DNA from: Aplectana chamaeleonis
Lineage: Eukaryota > Nematoda > Chromadorea > Rhabditida > Cosmocercidae
Reading direction: 5' to 3'
DNA: 64,000 nt
Assembly (NCBI GenBank): GCA_029168955.1
Contig: JAPDOI010000423.1
Coordinates: 556,460 to 620,459 of the forward strand
Under the pieces are notes generated by a model that saw nothing but the letters and a program-made list of their open reading frames with translations, did not search any database and was not told the origin of the DNA. Shown here one piece after another: positions 37,826 to 48,500 of this stretch. The number at the start of each line of letters is the position of its first letter. The first letter of the stretch is position 1. The translations under genes were made by a program, and so were the position numbers.

Positions 37826-40800
37826 GTTCTTCTTCTTCTTCTTTGCAGCCACTGAGAGGGGTTTCGTCACAAGTTGAGAAACTGGGCGACCAGCACTGGA
37901 TTCGTCCACAAGTCTATTGTAGTGAGCGTTGTTGGCTTCTTCGGACAGTCAAATAGGTGTTTAGTGTCGTGGCCTTGGTTTCCACAGTCCGGGCACACGT
38001 CAGGCTGACTATTGTCGATCCTGTGCAGGTAAGACATAAGCAATGGAGAATGTCCGCAGCGCAACGAAGCGAGGATACACCTGGCGCGCCTACCGAGCTC
38101 GGACTCGGTATCACATACCCTGGGCGGCACATCACCGAGAATAGGGTTGACGGCCGCTTTGGCGAGATGATCCTTCACAAACCGGGTGTGCTCCGCGCGT
38201 AAGAGACGAAGCCGTTCTTGATTCGAGTCGGTCCATCTCTGTACATTCACTTTGTTCGGAGCATCGGCAAACGGCACTCTGATCGATCTCTCTCTCACGG
38301 GATTTAATAGTCTTCTCGACGGATGATTAGGTTGCTTAAGGACATTAATAAACATCTGCTGAGCCTGGAGCTGACAATGCTCTTTCACTGGCAAGATACG
38401 GGCCTCGGCGTGAAGGTGCTCAATCGGTGAGCTTTTGCACATCCAGTGGCTATTCGTAGTGCAGCATTCTGAATTCGCTGCATCTTAGTCCAGGAACTGT
38501 CCGACACGATGTGCTGCCAGACAGGTGCAGCATACCCAATGCAGGCTGCAGAATAGCTCGATATGTCGTCAAGATTGTCTCTCTGCTGCCACCCCAGGAC
38601 GTTCCTCCTAGAGCTCTCAACACATTAAGCTTTGCCTTTGATAATTGCCTGCTTCTGTTCAGCATTTTTGTGAAACTTCAGCGATGGGTCCAAAACGAGG
38701 CCCAGCAGTTTAGGAAATTGCGCTGTAGGCAAGAGGTCACCATCCGACCTGAGAACAGGTTGGGCGCTGTGGTCCTTCGGGTCAGATGTGGATACCGAAA
38801 CAGAAGACTTCGCCGCGGAAACTGTGAGGATCATACTATCGAGAAAGTTTTAAGCTAGACGAGATAGTCGCTGATCTTGTTTGCGGCTACCTGTATGTCA
38901 CGATTACGGCACATGATGGTGATATCGTCGGGATACGCAACAATTTTTATGTCTTCAGGAGGCTCGGGCAGGTCTTCAATATACAGGCTGAAGAGGGCAG
39001 GTGACAAAACTCCACCCCTGCGGCACACCGGCTCCTCCAGGTATACTATCGGAGACGTGATTCTGGAATAGCACTTTGGCCCGACGACCTTTCGTAAACT
39101 CTGCTATCCAACGCTTCTGCCACGGTTGCAGCGAGGACTTCAATAGTTTCTCGGACAAAAGTCCTAGGTTAACAGAATCAAATGCTTTGGTTAGATCGAG
39201 GGCAACGGCCACTGTTCTAAGAGGCTTTCTGAAATTGAACCCATCGACCGCATAGCTGACAATCTCCAGAAGGGCAGTGGTGGTGGAGTGAAGCTTAAAC
39301 CCATGTTGATGTTGCTGTGCCTCATTCTGCTCTGCCAGGTCCCTTACGATTAGCTTTTCGGCTACTTTCGCGATCGGTGATAACAGGCTAATAGGGCGAT
39401 AGCCCTTCACCGTGCTTTTGCGATTTGCCTGGCTTAGGCAGGGGTATCACATTGGCGGTCTTCCATGCTTGTGGTAGAGTGCAGGTTCGGAAAGAAGTGT
39501 TTATGATATCTGCGATCATCGGTAGAAGTTCCGTGGGAAGCTTCTTCAAGATGGCTGCTGAGATACCATCAGGTCCGAGAGCCTTCGAGTTCCGCATTTC
39601 CTTGATAGCCTTCTCCACCTGAGCAGGAGTAAAGGCCTCAGTGGCGTTCATCAGCGGCAGACGGCTTAGTTCTCTTACCGTGACTCTGTTTTGTAAGCCA
39701 CGCTTGGTACGTGTGATGAAGAAATTCTTTGCCAAGAGCATATGCGGCAGCCTTTCCTGATTTGAAGACGCTGTTATCGAACTCTATGGTAGAGTTCGAG
39801 GAGGGGGCGCACTTGCCAGATATCTTCCTCAATACTTTCCACGCAGTTGTTCCGTCGGTTTTAAAGTTCAACCTTTCAGTGAACTTCTCCCAACTGTCTT
39901 TCTTGTGCTTGTCCAGATCCTTTCTTATCTCTTCATCCAGCTTGGCCACCTCAGGGTCCAAATGATTCTCAGCTCTCTTTTCATCTCTTGTCCTGATCTT
40001 CTGTAGAATCTCCTGGTGACATTAGGGGTAGAAACTTTTCCCACGTCCTTCAGGTATGGCTGCTTTTGTAGCCTTCGGGATGGCGTCAGATATGTGATGC
40101 TCTTTCTGGTGCACATCGCCATTCCATGGATACTCAGCTGCCTGGCGGAGCGCAACCTCTCTGAACAGGACCCAGTCAGCAAGACCTAAATTGAGATAAG
40201 AAGGTTGACGAATACCAGACTAAGGGGCAAGAGAGTTTGAGAGATCAATATGGAGAAAGACGGGAATGTGGTCGCTGGGAAGAGTTGTGGAAGTGGACCA
40301 TGCAAGAATTAGAAAGATTGATGAAACGAGGGAGATGTCCGGGCTAGAAGGTCGGCCGTAGGAAGGGAGACGAGTAGGCTGATCATCGTTGAGGATAACC
40401 AGATCACACTCCTCAGCCCATTCCTCGACGTCTTCCTCTGGCGTCGGACTCAAGCCCAGAACAGAACGTGTGAGCATTGAAGTCACCTGCAAAGACAGCT
40501 GATGGGGAGAGAGAGCAGTCATGCAACTGCTTAAGAAGAGGTATGGGGTTGTAGGTTGGGGGACAAGAAGTGGTAGGAGGGATGTAAATATTAAATAGAG
40601 ATAGTGGAGTTTTAAGAGGGAGGTGAACGGGAACGCACTCGAGAGTACCGTCCTTAGGAACATTTGGAATTAGATGAGAAGGTAAGTTAGAAAGGACAAA
40701 CGTAGAAACTCCGCCTCCCAAGAGCTGTCCTTGGGATGTGATAGGCAGTGTAGCCTGGAATGTTTGGTTGGGGATAAGTGGTAGAGGGAGAGAGTTTGCT

Positions 40801-41290
40801 TTCTTGAACCATAATAACATCCGGATGATGAGTACGTGCGAAGAGTGAGAGTTCAGACAATTTGGTGCGAAGGCCGTTAAGATTTATATGTACAATAGAG
40901 AGGGGGCGGTTGGTGAATGAGAAATCAGAGTTGCTGGGGCGGAGCACAGAACACAACGGAAGGATGAGTTGTGATGCCTCACAGAACTAAGACCTGAACA
41001 GGAGAAGTGCACCCACCTTTGGCATCCAAAGCATTGGACGCTTGTTCCATTCCAGTTGACTTTCTTACTGCAGGTGGCACATTGATACTTCTGCACAGGT
41101 CCAGGATTCCTCTCGACGCCAGCCCTTTGTAGTAGAATCTTCAGGAGAGCTGGGGCCAGCCAGCGACTCTCCCATGACGAAAACCCTCTCGGTGGAGGGA
41201 GTGATGTCGGTTTGCACGAAGGTGATGTTGTTTCCTCCACACTGCCACGGCACGAACGTACGACATCTCGGCAGCAATTACAGTTCTAGA
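37826..41290 (-). pseudogene. Decayed CR1/Jockey-like LINE with 2A-like motif, PHD finger, endonuclease and reverse transcriptase
   Basis: Reading leftwards from about 41280: a 2A-like AGVERNPGP (41097-41123); a PHD-type zinc finger C4HC3 (41081-40944, CATC...CFGC...WVHFSC...FRCVLC); endonuclease blocks (HINLNGLRTKL, VMVQESK-type, VFAGDFNAH, SSPDISLVS, SDHIPVF at about 40900-40220); the RT N-terminal region (KAIKEMRNSKALGPDGISAA, WKTANVIPLPKPGK), KGYRPISLLS...KVAEKL, ALDLTKAFDSV, GVPQG at about 39740-38980; an A-Y-P-D-D catalytic motif (38924-38938); and a C-terminal CPDCGNQGHDTKHLFDCP knuckle (about 37900-37955). The 3' end has a (GAA)n tract (about 37829-37845), typical of CR1-like tails. 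At least four frame changes disable it. Confidence 0.88.
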
Positions 41291-41299
41291 ATCTACAAG

Positions 41300-41808
41300 C
41301 AGTGCCTAAAGCGAACCTCGATGTAAACTTCGGGGTTGGTGGTTCGAGGTTCGATAAAATTAGTACCACCCCTGGGTATCAGGTTCAATTCCTCCAATTC
41401 GATTTCGTGAAGACTTCCGAATTGTTCCTAATTTTCTCCAGGTCTCATATAATAATTAGGAACAAATTCCAATTCAAGTTGTAATGATTGCTGCTGATAT
41501 TCAAATAAATTCATAATGGTTAGTGTTATAAAGGCGAGACCGGAGCACAATACTCAAAAAAAGGTGGTTTTGTTGGGTAATAACTGATTTCGTGGGCCAA
41601 GAAGCGGTTTTTTAGGGAGACAAGGGTTCTCTGTGAGCTACAAGTGGTTCGTGAGGGACTACAGAGGATATCGTGGGCACAACTGCCCACAATCACCACA
41701 TATGGTCCGTTTCACGCCCCAGCGGTTATCACTTGAAGCCCAGTAGTTACTGGATGACAAGCAGATTTGAGTAGGGATACACTCGGGCGATGGTCATTGA
41801 TGGTACCT
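41300..41808. other. Intergenic; nothing recognised
   Basis: Low-information sequence left of the GTTAA repeat block. No exon chain found. Confidence 0.4.
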
Positions 41809-42876
41809 ACCAGGGGTGTGCGTTAATGGAAAATTTTATTTTCGTTAAGCGTTAATCGTTAATTTTCAAGGAAAAACCGCGTTAACCCGTTAATGCGTTA
41901 ACACGTTAATTTTGCATCTCATTAACAAATTCAAAAAACATTTCCTGACCACAGCGAAAATCGATAAATCACCAGAGGTCCCAATAATTGTAAAAGAGAC
42001 CTTCAGAAGGCCTCAGGAGGACGCTGTGGAAAATGATTGATGCATTATTTGGAGCGTGTGTCGTATCGTGAAATGTGAGTAGCGCCTCATATGTAGTGTG
42101 CGCAGTAGTAGAAAGTGAGTAGCGCCGTAAGTGGAGCTTGCACAGCGTCGTGGAGCGTGAGTAGCGCTTCATTTAGAGGGCTGGCGACTCTTCTTAGAAA
42201 TTGAATAGCGCTTCGCGTGGAGAGTACGCAGCGTGGTGCGCTCCATGCAGAGCGTGCGCCGCGCGACAAAAAGTTACTGGCGTTTTATGTAGAGCATGCG
42301 CTGCGTCATGAAATGTTAGAAGAGCTCGATGCAGTCTTTACGTATACGGCAGAATAGATTAAGGTGAAGGAAACATGTGCGTCTACCGTTTATATGCAAA
42401 GACGATTTGATCATTGCGGAAATTGGCTGGTCTGGGAGCGTAGCCCCCTGCCAGACGCCAAAACTGCCGGTAGGCTGGTTACTGTACATACATATAGTCT
42501 TATACCATTCGATACAGTCAAGATATACTTAAAAGTATTACCGACCCGGCCTTCGAACACACTTCTGGAACACAAATTCGAAGTTCTTCAATTTTGAGAA
42601 GAAATGACGGAAGTTAATGAACAATGGAATTTGAAACATTGAGGTCAGCTACATATTTCACAACAAACGAAAATTGAAAAAAAAGCCGACTGCCCAGTTG
42701 ATAAATTTGCCAATCGAGCAGATTAATCAGTGCCATAATTCCACTGCTATTAACGAACCCAAAGTTAACGTAATTTTAGGACTTTTTCGTTAACCGTTAA
42801 TCGTTAATTTGGACAAAAAACCGCGTTAACCCGTTAATGCGTTAACACGTTAACGTTATAACGCACAGCCCTGGTA
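41809..42876. repeat. GTTAAC-rich element with inverted ends
   Basis: The ends TACCAGGGGTGTGCGTTAA and AACGCACAGCCCTGGTA are complementary. Just inside each end is an 85-bp block in the same orientation (CGTTAATCGTTAATTT...ACCGCGTTAACCCGTTAATG at about 41850-41915 and 42788-42855), so direct repeats lie inside inverted termini. The centre holds a degenerate minisatellite (42040-42320) and unassigned sequence. Confidence 0.65.
42040..42320. repeat. Degenerate minisatellite, roughly 37-40-bp unit
   Basis: About seven diverged units sharing GTGAGTAGCGC..CATNTNGAG and GCGCAGCGTCGTGNA. Noncoding. Confidence 0.6.
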
Positions 42877-43082
42877 CCTACATACATATAGGAAGTCATG
42901 GTCAAATATACGCCGCTGGTCCACGTTTGTCCTACTGAAAGCAGAAATGCTGAAAATCGGGAGCAGGTGGCGAGATTTTAACTGATACTGGATTTATATT
43001 GTGTGCGGGGAAAGCTTTGAACTGACTTATCGCTGACGAACTCGTAATGAGTTTCGCCGCTGTATGATCGTGCTAGGACCCA

Positions 43083-43275
43083 CTACAGTGGGCTGGAACC
43101 TTTGGGGTGGCGGCCGGCCGTGACTGCAGGAAACACCGGGGGCCGGATGCATCAACGCACACGGCGGGGCAAGGACAGGGGCAGGGTCTGGCTACCCCAG
43201 CGAAGGTGCCCCGAGAGTCTGTGCCCTACCCCGTATGCACATGCGTTTGATGGCGTCGGGGCAGCTAACCCCAGC
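43083..43275. mobile_element. GC-rich GGGGCCGGATGC element, copy 2
   Basis: Contains GGGGGCCGGATGCATCAACGC as at 30835, followed by GGGGCAAGGACAGGGGCAGGG and ACCCCAGCG. The right boundary is approximate. Confidence 0.45.
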
Positions 43276-43796
43276 GGAGTGTACGCAATGACGTACGGTG
43301 CGCACCATTTTACGGATGGAACCTGTGATCGATCAGCCGAAACAGCTGAGAATTTTTACCCCGCCTGCTCTGAGCCTTCTGCTTTTTACTTCCTTTTGTT
43401 TTTGGTGCGGTTGAACATCTTGGATTCACTTTTTTCATGATGTAGCATGCTAATAAAACATAAATATTATAGTTCTACACGAACGAAAGTTTCAAAAAAA
43501 TTTCGAAAGATTTTTCGTTCGTTTTCGTTCGTTCGAAAATTCGTCTTCGTTCGTTCGACATTTTTTTCGAAATTGCACAACTATAATAAATATGTCTTCA
43601 TTTCATTCACAGTTTTGAAATGTCATTTTATTTTTGAGTTCGCTCGCTATTTGGGCTTCACAGCGTGTTTAAAACTGTAAATGCTGCGAACTTCGTGTGA
43701 GTATCAACTTTTGAAAAAATCATGGAATTTACTTAGAAAACCATGAGTGGTAGTCTGGCTTCAAATCCCATTTCGCCCACCGTTTTTTCTACTTCA

Positions 43797-44241
43797 AGGC
43801 AGGGTTCACGATAAAAATGGTTGTTGTGATATCCTTATGAGAATGTAGATCTGGCCATCAAAAATGTGAAAATAAGAGAAAAAATTTGTAGTAAACACGC
43901 TCAGGAACAAGTTATTGCTTGGTGTCCGCCCGCCCCCAATCATCGAAATTTCTATAAATGCCTGTTCTTTCAACTTTTATTTTGTTTCTAAAGTAATTTC
44001 TGAGCACCTCTGGAGACTACTGATTACTTCAACAGCAAAATAAACGACGCATAAACAATCATTAACGAAATTCTCGTTAATTAGGGGGCCGGCCGACACC
44101 GGTTATTAGCCGTTATACCTTGTTTTCGATCGTTTTCCCCCAAATTTCCGGGTTTTTTCACTTATTTTTACTTTTGTGATGACCAAATCTACATTCTCAT
44201 GAAAAGAGCTAAAAAATAGTTTTTTATCGCGAATTCTGCCT
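43797..44241. mobile_element. AGGCAGGGTTCGCG-family element (family A), copy 3
   Basis: Ends AGGCAGGGTTCACGATAAAA and TTTTTATCGCGAATTCTGCCT. The interior is near-collinear with the copy in the mariner (AATTAGGGGGCCGGCCGACA; TGAGCACCTCTGGAGACTACTGA). Flanking TTAA mutated (TTCA and TCAA). Confidence 0.88.
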
Positions 44242-44954
44242 TCAAAGTTACTATGAGGTATGATTATCCGTCATTTCGCTCTGTTGACGGGTCAGCGTAG
44301 TTTGAAAAAAAAAACGACAAGAACAATTTTACATAAAGTTTCACGATTTCGTAGCGTCATTTTTCACGAAATCTGATGTTGAAGTTTGGAGTGTAAAGAA
44401 ACAACCAGTCATTGTTAAGATAATTTTGTACTTTTTCTCAGCTTATTACAGCGACCAAATTTTTCCTTTCGCACTCTCTTGTTTTCTTTGACTGAGAACA
44501 AAAGGATTGCAAGATGTTCACCCGTTGTGAAAATGAAAGAAGGAGAGCACAAAACAAAGGAAGGTGAAGAAGGATACAAGCCGTTGCATGCCGATTATTA
44601 CAGTTATTGAGCTCAGTTCTTTTTTTCAATCATACTGAGTAATTGTTCCACGACGTGCGAGGAAATTTTCTAAGCATGCGTTTTACTTTGTGATTTTAAC
44701 CAACAAATATTCAAAATAGCATTGATTAGGAAAAATTCAGTCGATTAAAACAGAAGATGTAGCTCAATTTCTAAGCTTAAGTCGAATACCAGTGAAGATA
44801 ATCAATCGAGAGTGGAATAATTTCCTTCTAGGTGTGAAAATTTTTGGCAAAAATGATTACGAGAAGCTAAATAAAATATTATGTCGAGGAAAGTGACAGC
44901 AAGTCTTAAAAATGTTGGTTATTACATCATCGTATCATATTTCTGCAACGTTTC
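44242..44954. other. Intergenic; nothing recognised
   Basis: AT-rich sequence without exon chains or repeats that I recognise. Confidence 0.4.
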
Positions 44955-45118
44955 ATCACCCTTGCCCCAGCCGGGGCAGGCGCTGCCCCAGCTTCCGAGC
45001 TGGGGCAGGTGGGGGCACTGCCCTTGCCCTTGCCCCGGCGGCTTAGCATACCGATTTCGCTGCCCTGCACGCCAGCGCCTGCCCAAACCCCGAGATTCGC
45101 GTTGATGCACCCGGCCCC
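44955..45118. mobile_element. GC-rich GGGGCCGGATGC element, copy 3 (inverted)
   Basis: TTGCCCCAGCCGGGGCAGGC...CCGAGCTGGGGCAGGTGGGGG, ending in GCGTTGATGCACCCGGCCCC, the complement of the left end at 30835. Noncoding. Confidence 0.55.
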
Positions 45119-45540
45119 GGCTCGCGAAATCTCACTCTCTACGTCTGTGACGATCCTCGTTATTATCTCTCATCACGGCAGTGTTTAGCCGCGTCAGAGA
45201 AAAGAGACAACCGCCAGAGACGTAGACAGTGGCTGTCACTATTCAGTGTTCCCTACAATCACAGCGCTTCGCCCCTTCCGGTTTCCCGCCTTATTTGTTG
45301 CGGTTGGGCAACATTACGAGCCCCACTCGGACCCTCGCAGTCACGATCTCACTAGTTTAACCTGGAAAATATGATATGAATTGAAGTACGATGACAACAA
45401 GTGTTTGGAGTGATAGTCTTACCTATCTAATCATAGTTTGTAAAAATCCCTGCGTTAGAGCGGTGATGCCTATTCGGTAAAGATGACCGTCAAAGGTTGG
45501 CTACCGTTTCTGCACTCTATTTCCGTTGTGCAAAGTTTAA

Positions 45541-45570
45541 TTGTTTCCAGTACGACGACTGCTCCAAGGC
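45541..45570 (+). promoter_or_regulatory. Probable trans-splice acceptor and 20-nt 5' UTR of the Ly6-like gene
   Basis: TTGTTTCCAG (AG at 45549-45550) precedes an ATG at 45571 by 20 nt. No in-phase upstream cis-exon was found. Either a spliced leader joins here, or a short upstream exon supplies more of a signal peptide. Confidence 0.4.
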
Positions 45571-48500
45571 ATGATCTTCATCGCTGCATTGCAACGCTCT
45601 CTGACACTGAAATGCTGGACTTCAAATGAAGGAGGCCTCACGTTGGAGACAGCAGCGGTAAGTATTCCATTTTTCGGTATCCCTCTGACAAGAATTCCAG
45701 GAAAGATTCAAGTCCAGTTGAAGTAGCAGCTTGGGTGCCTAGGACTGTTGCCATCTGGACACGCTTGCAGAAACGCACAACCGTCTGCGGTCAAAAATTT
45801 ACTGACCTCCGGAGAGTGACTTGAAGTCACCTTCCAGGGCCGGCATTAGAATGCCGAATGAGGTACCGGCTGTGCACGTCATAAGCACGTTAGGACGTGA
45901 TCATTCGTGACCACCATCAATTCACTTTCCAACTGGCCGAATTGAAGATAGCGTGGCGTGTTTTGTGGCTCGCAGGCAAGCCAATATTCGCACTGCGTGT
46001 GCGTCACATGCATCATGATTCGCCGCTGGCCGGCACTCTCGAAATGTGGGGCGCCGGGCGTCGTTTTCAGCATAGAGGTTCGCCGGCCGTCGCTCTGAGT
46101 ACCTGAGACTGTGTACGTTCCGGCAAGGGTGTTCAATTGGAATTACCCGGTGCCTAAAGGCTTCACGAGGGTTGGAAGACAAGCACGCCCATGCCGGTCA
46201 TTATTTCCGCAGAGCTACCGTAACCCTCCTTAAAATTTTCCAAGTGGCTTGGATTAGAGCACCTCGTAATAGCCAAAAAACATGTTTGCACAATTTCGAC
46301 CTCCTCAGCCACTACCCAGTGGCTTCTCGAAGAGAGCGGCGGTGTATGAATGAATGCATACCGCTCCTCTGCCCTTTTATACCCCGCATGTTATGGGCGT
46401 GTTATCGTTCGTTATCATGTTTTGTTTAAGAATGGTTACGGTAGCCCTGCGGAAATAATGATCGGCATCAGGGATGAGCGGAACAAAAATATGAAATTTC
46501 GGAAATCGGTTTTCGGGTTTCGGAACTAAAACCTTTTTATCGGGTTTCGGAAATCGGGCGCGAAACGCCTGAAAATGCGCGGAAATGCGGGTTTCGGAAC
46601 GCGAAACGCGGAAAAACTCAGAAAATATCTGATATTTTCTTCCTCCCTGATGACCCGATAGTTTCGCATTCCGCAGCGTTTTTTGCGGTTTTCGGAATGC
46701 GGAACGCGGAATGCCAAAAATGCGCGAAACTGCGGGTTTCGGAACGCGGAACGCGAAACTCCGCTCATCCCTGATCGGCATGAGCGTGCTTTGGGTTAGA
46801 AGCGTTTTTTTCGGAGGCTCCACCCCTGAAAACGCGAAAAGCCAATAGCACGCCTTTGCCGATCATTCTTTCCGCAGGGCTACCATTCTTGAACAAAACA
46901 TGATAACGAATGTAAACACACGCTCATAACATGCGGGGTATAAAAGAGCGGAGGAGCGGTATGCATTCATTCACACACCGCTCTCCTCGAGAAGCCACTG
47001 GGGTGTGGCTGAGGAGGTCGAAATTGTGCATACACGTTTGTTGGCTTTTAGGATGTGCTCATAACAAAGCTGACAGTTGGAAAATTTTTAAAGGAGGGTT
47101 ACGGTAGCCCTGCGGAAAAAATGATCAGCATGAGCGTGCTTGTCGAAAAGCCGGACCGGACATATTGCCAGTGCGGTATGATACCAATGCATTAGCCACT
47201 GATTCGACGTGATCAACGTCGAATCGGTCATATCAACCAGCAGCCGACAGCTCAGGGTTTTCCTCTTGTAAAGAACGGTGGTGCACCGTCCAAATAAGGG
47301 TAAAACTGAGTTGGCGAACGATTCGTTAACAAAGGGAATGTTTAGTGCAGAACTGGACAGAGGGTGACGGTATGGTCGCCAGGTGTGAATGTGATATAGA
47401 GATCCGTATAGAAGTCCGTAACTATGCGCTCCATGTCCACTCTTGCAGTTCTAGATCTTCCATGCTTATCCTTCAAACAAGTCGCTACGGCATGGTAGTC
47501 CGCGAAATCGTACCGACAACGTTTTAGACTCCGTCCTTGAGCTGCGGCCAAGAGCAACTCACTTTTACGGTGCTGCCTGATGAACTCCTTTACTGCTGAG
47601 CAATAAGCCTTATTAACGACAGTCTTTTCCAGATGTGATATTGTTGGATCTCTTCTCAGTTCACCGCCGCGTTCGAGAAGTTCCAGACCCTTAGAATTCA
47701 TCCTTACTTTTCCGGGCTGTCGACCTTCCACTGAAACCTTCCCACATCGAAGTAGACCTTTAACCAGCTCCTCAAAGTCTGTTGATGGTCATCCGCCAAC
47801 CTCCAAGGATAGCCGTTAATCGCTGCTTCCATTACAGCTTCGTTTTACGTGGGAAAACGGATAAGGGCGCGTCGATGTGTATCCCTTTTGGAGATTCGAT
47901 GGCACTCTTCCGGAATAGACGACGACCCACTTTTTGCTTCTAAACATGTAGAAGCATAGAACAACATGTAAAATTTGTGCAAAGAACGTATATGAAACAC
48001 CTCGAAAATCCGATTCTATAGGTGGGTCGTCTATTCCGAAAGCGTACCGATTCGATTATTTAGGCGAATCTTTGCTCGAAGCAGTCGCTGATTGGATCCA
48101 CAGTCAAAGGACGGCACCACGTCAGTATCGATTAGACTCCACCTTCGATTTGTCAGCACATGGTCCAGCTCCGAGTGTGTCTGTCCGTTGGGGCTCTGGC
48201 ATGTCCATCTCCTGTGTTGTTTCTTCTCAAAAAGGAAGTTGCCGTGGGACAGGTTGCAAGATGTCAGTACTCAGAACGTCGGAGGGCCGCGTCCCCGTAC
48301 CCACCACTAAGCGAGGCGGGGCCCCCCTCCGCGCCTGGCGCCCAACAGGTCCCCGCCCCAGCCCCATGACTCATAATGGGCGCCACGCCCGGACATCCAA
48401 GCAAAGAGGCGCGGGGCCTGGCAGAACATCTCCACGTTGTCATCGCTTAAATGATTGGTTCCTTGTATAACGATCTCCGGGAACCATCCCTCCCACACCC

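Noticed and set aside
42040..42320. CRISPR-like array
   Set aside because: Units are degenerate minisatellite repeats without uniform repeats and unique spacers, in a eukaryotic context.
45657..45690. Read-through of the donor at 45658 to reach phase 1 at GTATCC
   Set aside because: Would ignore a consensus GTAAGT donor and end on a poor one.
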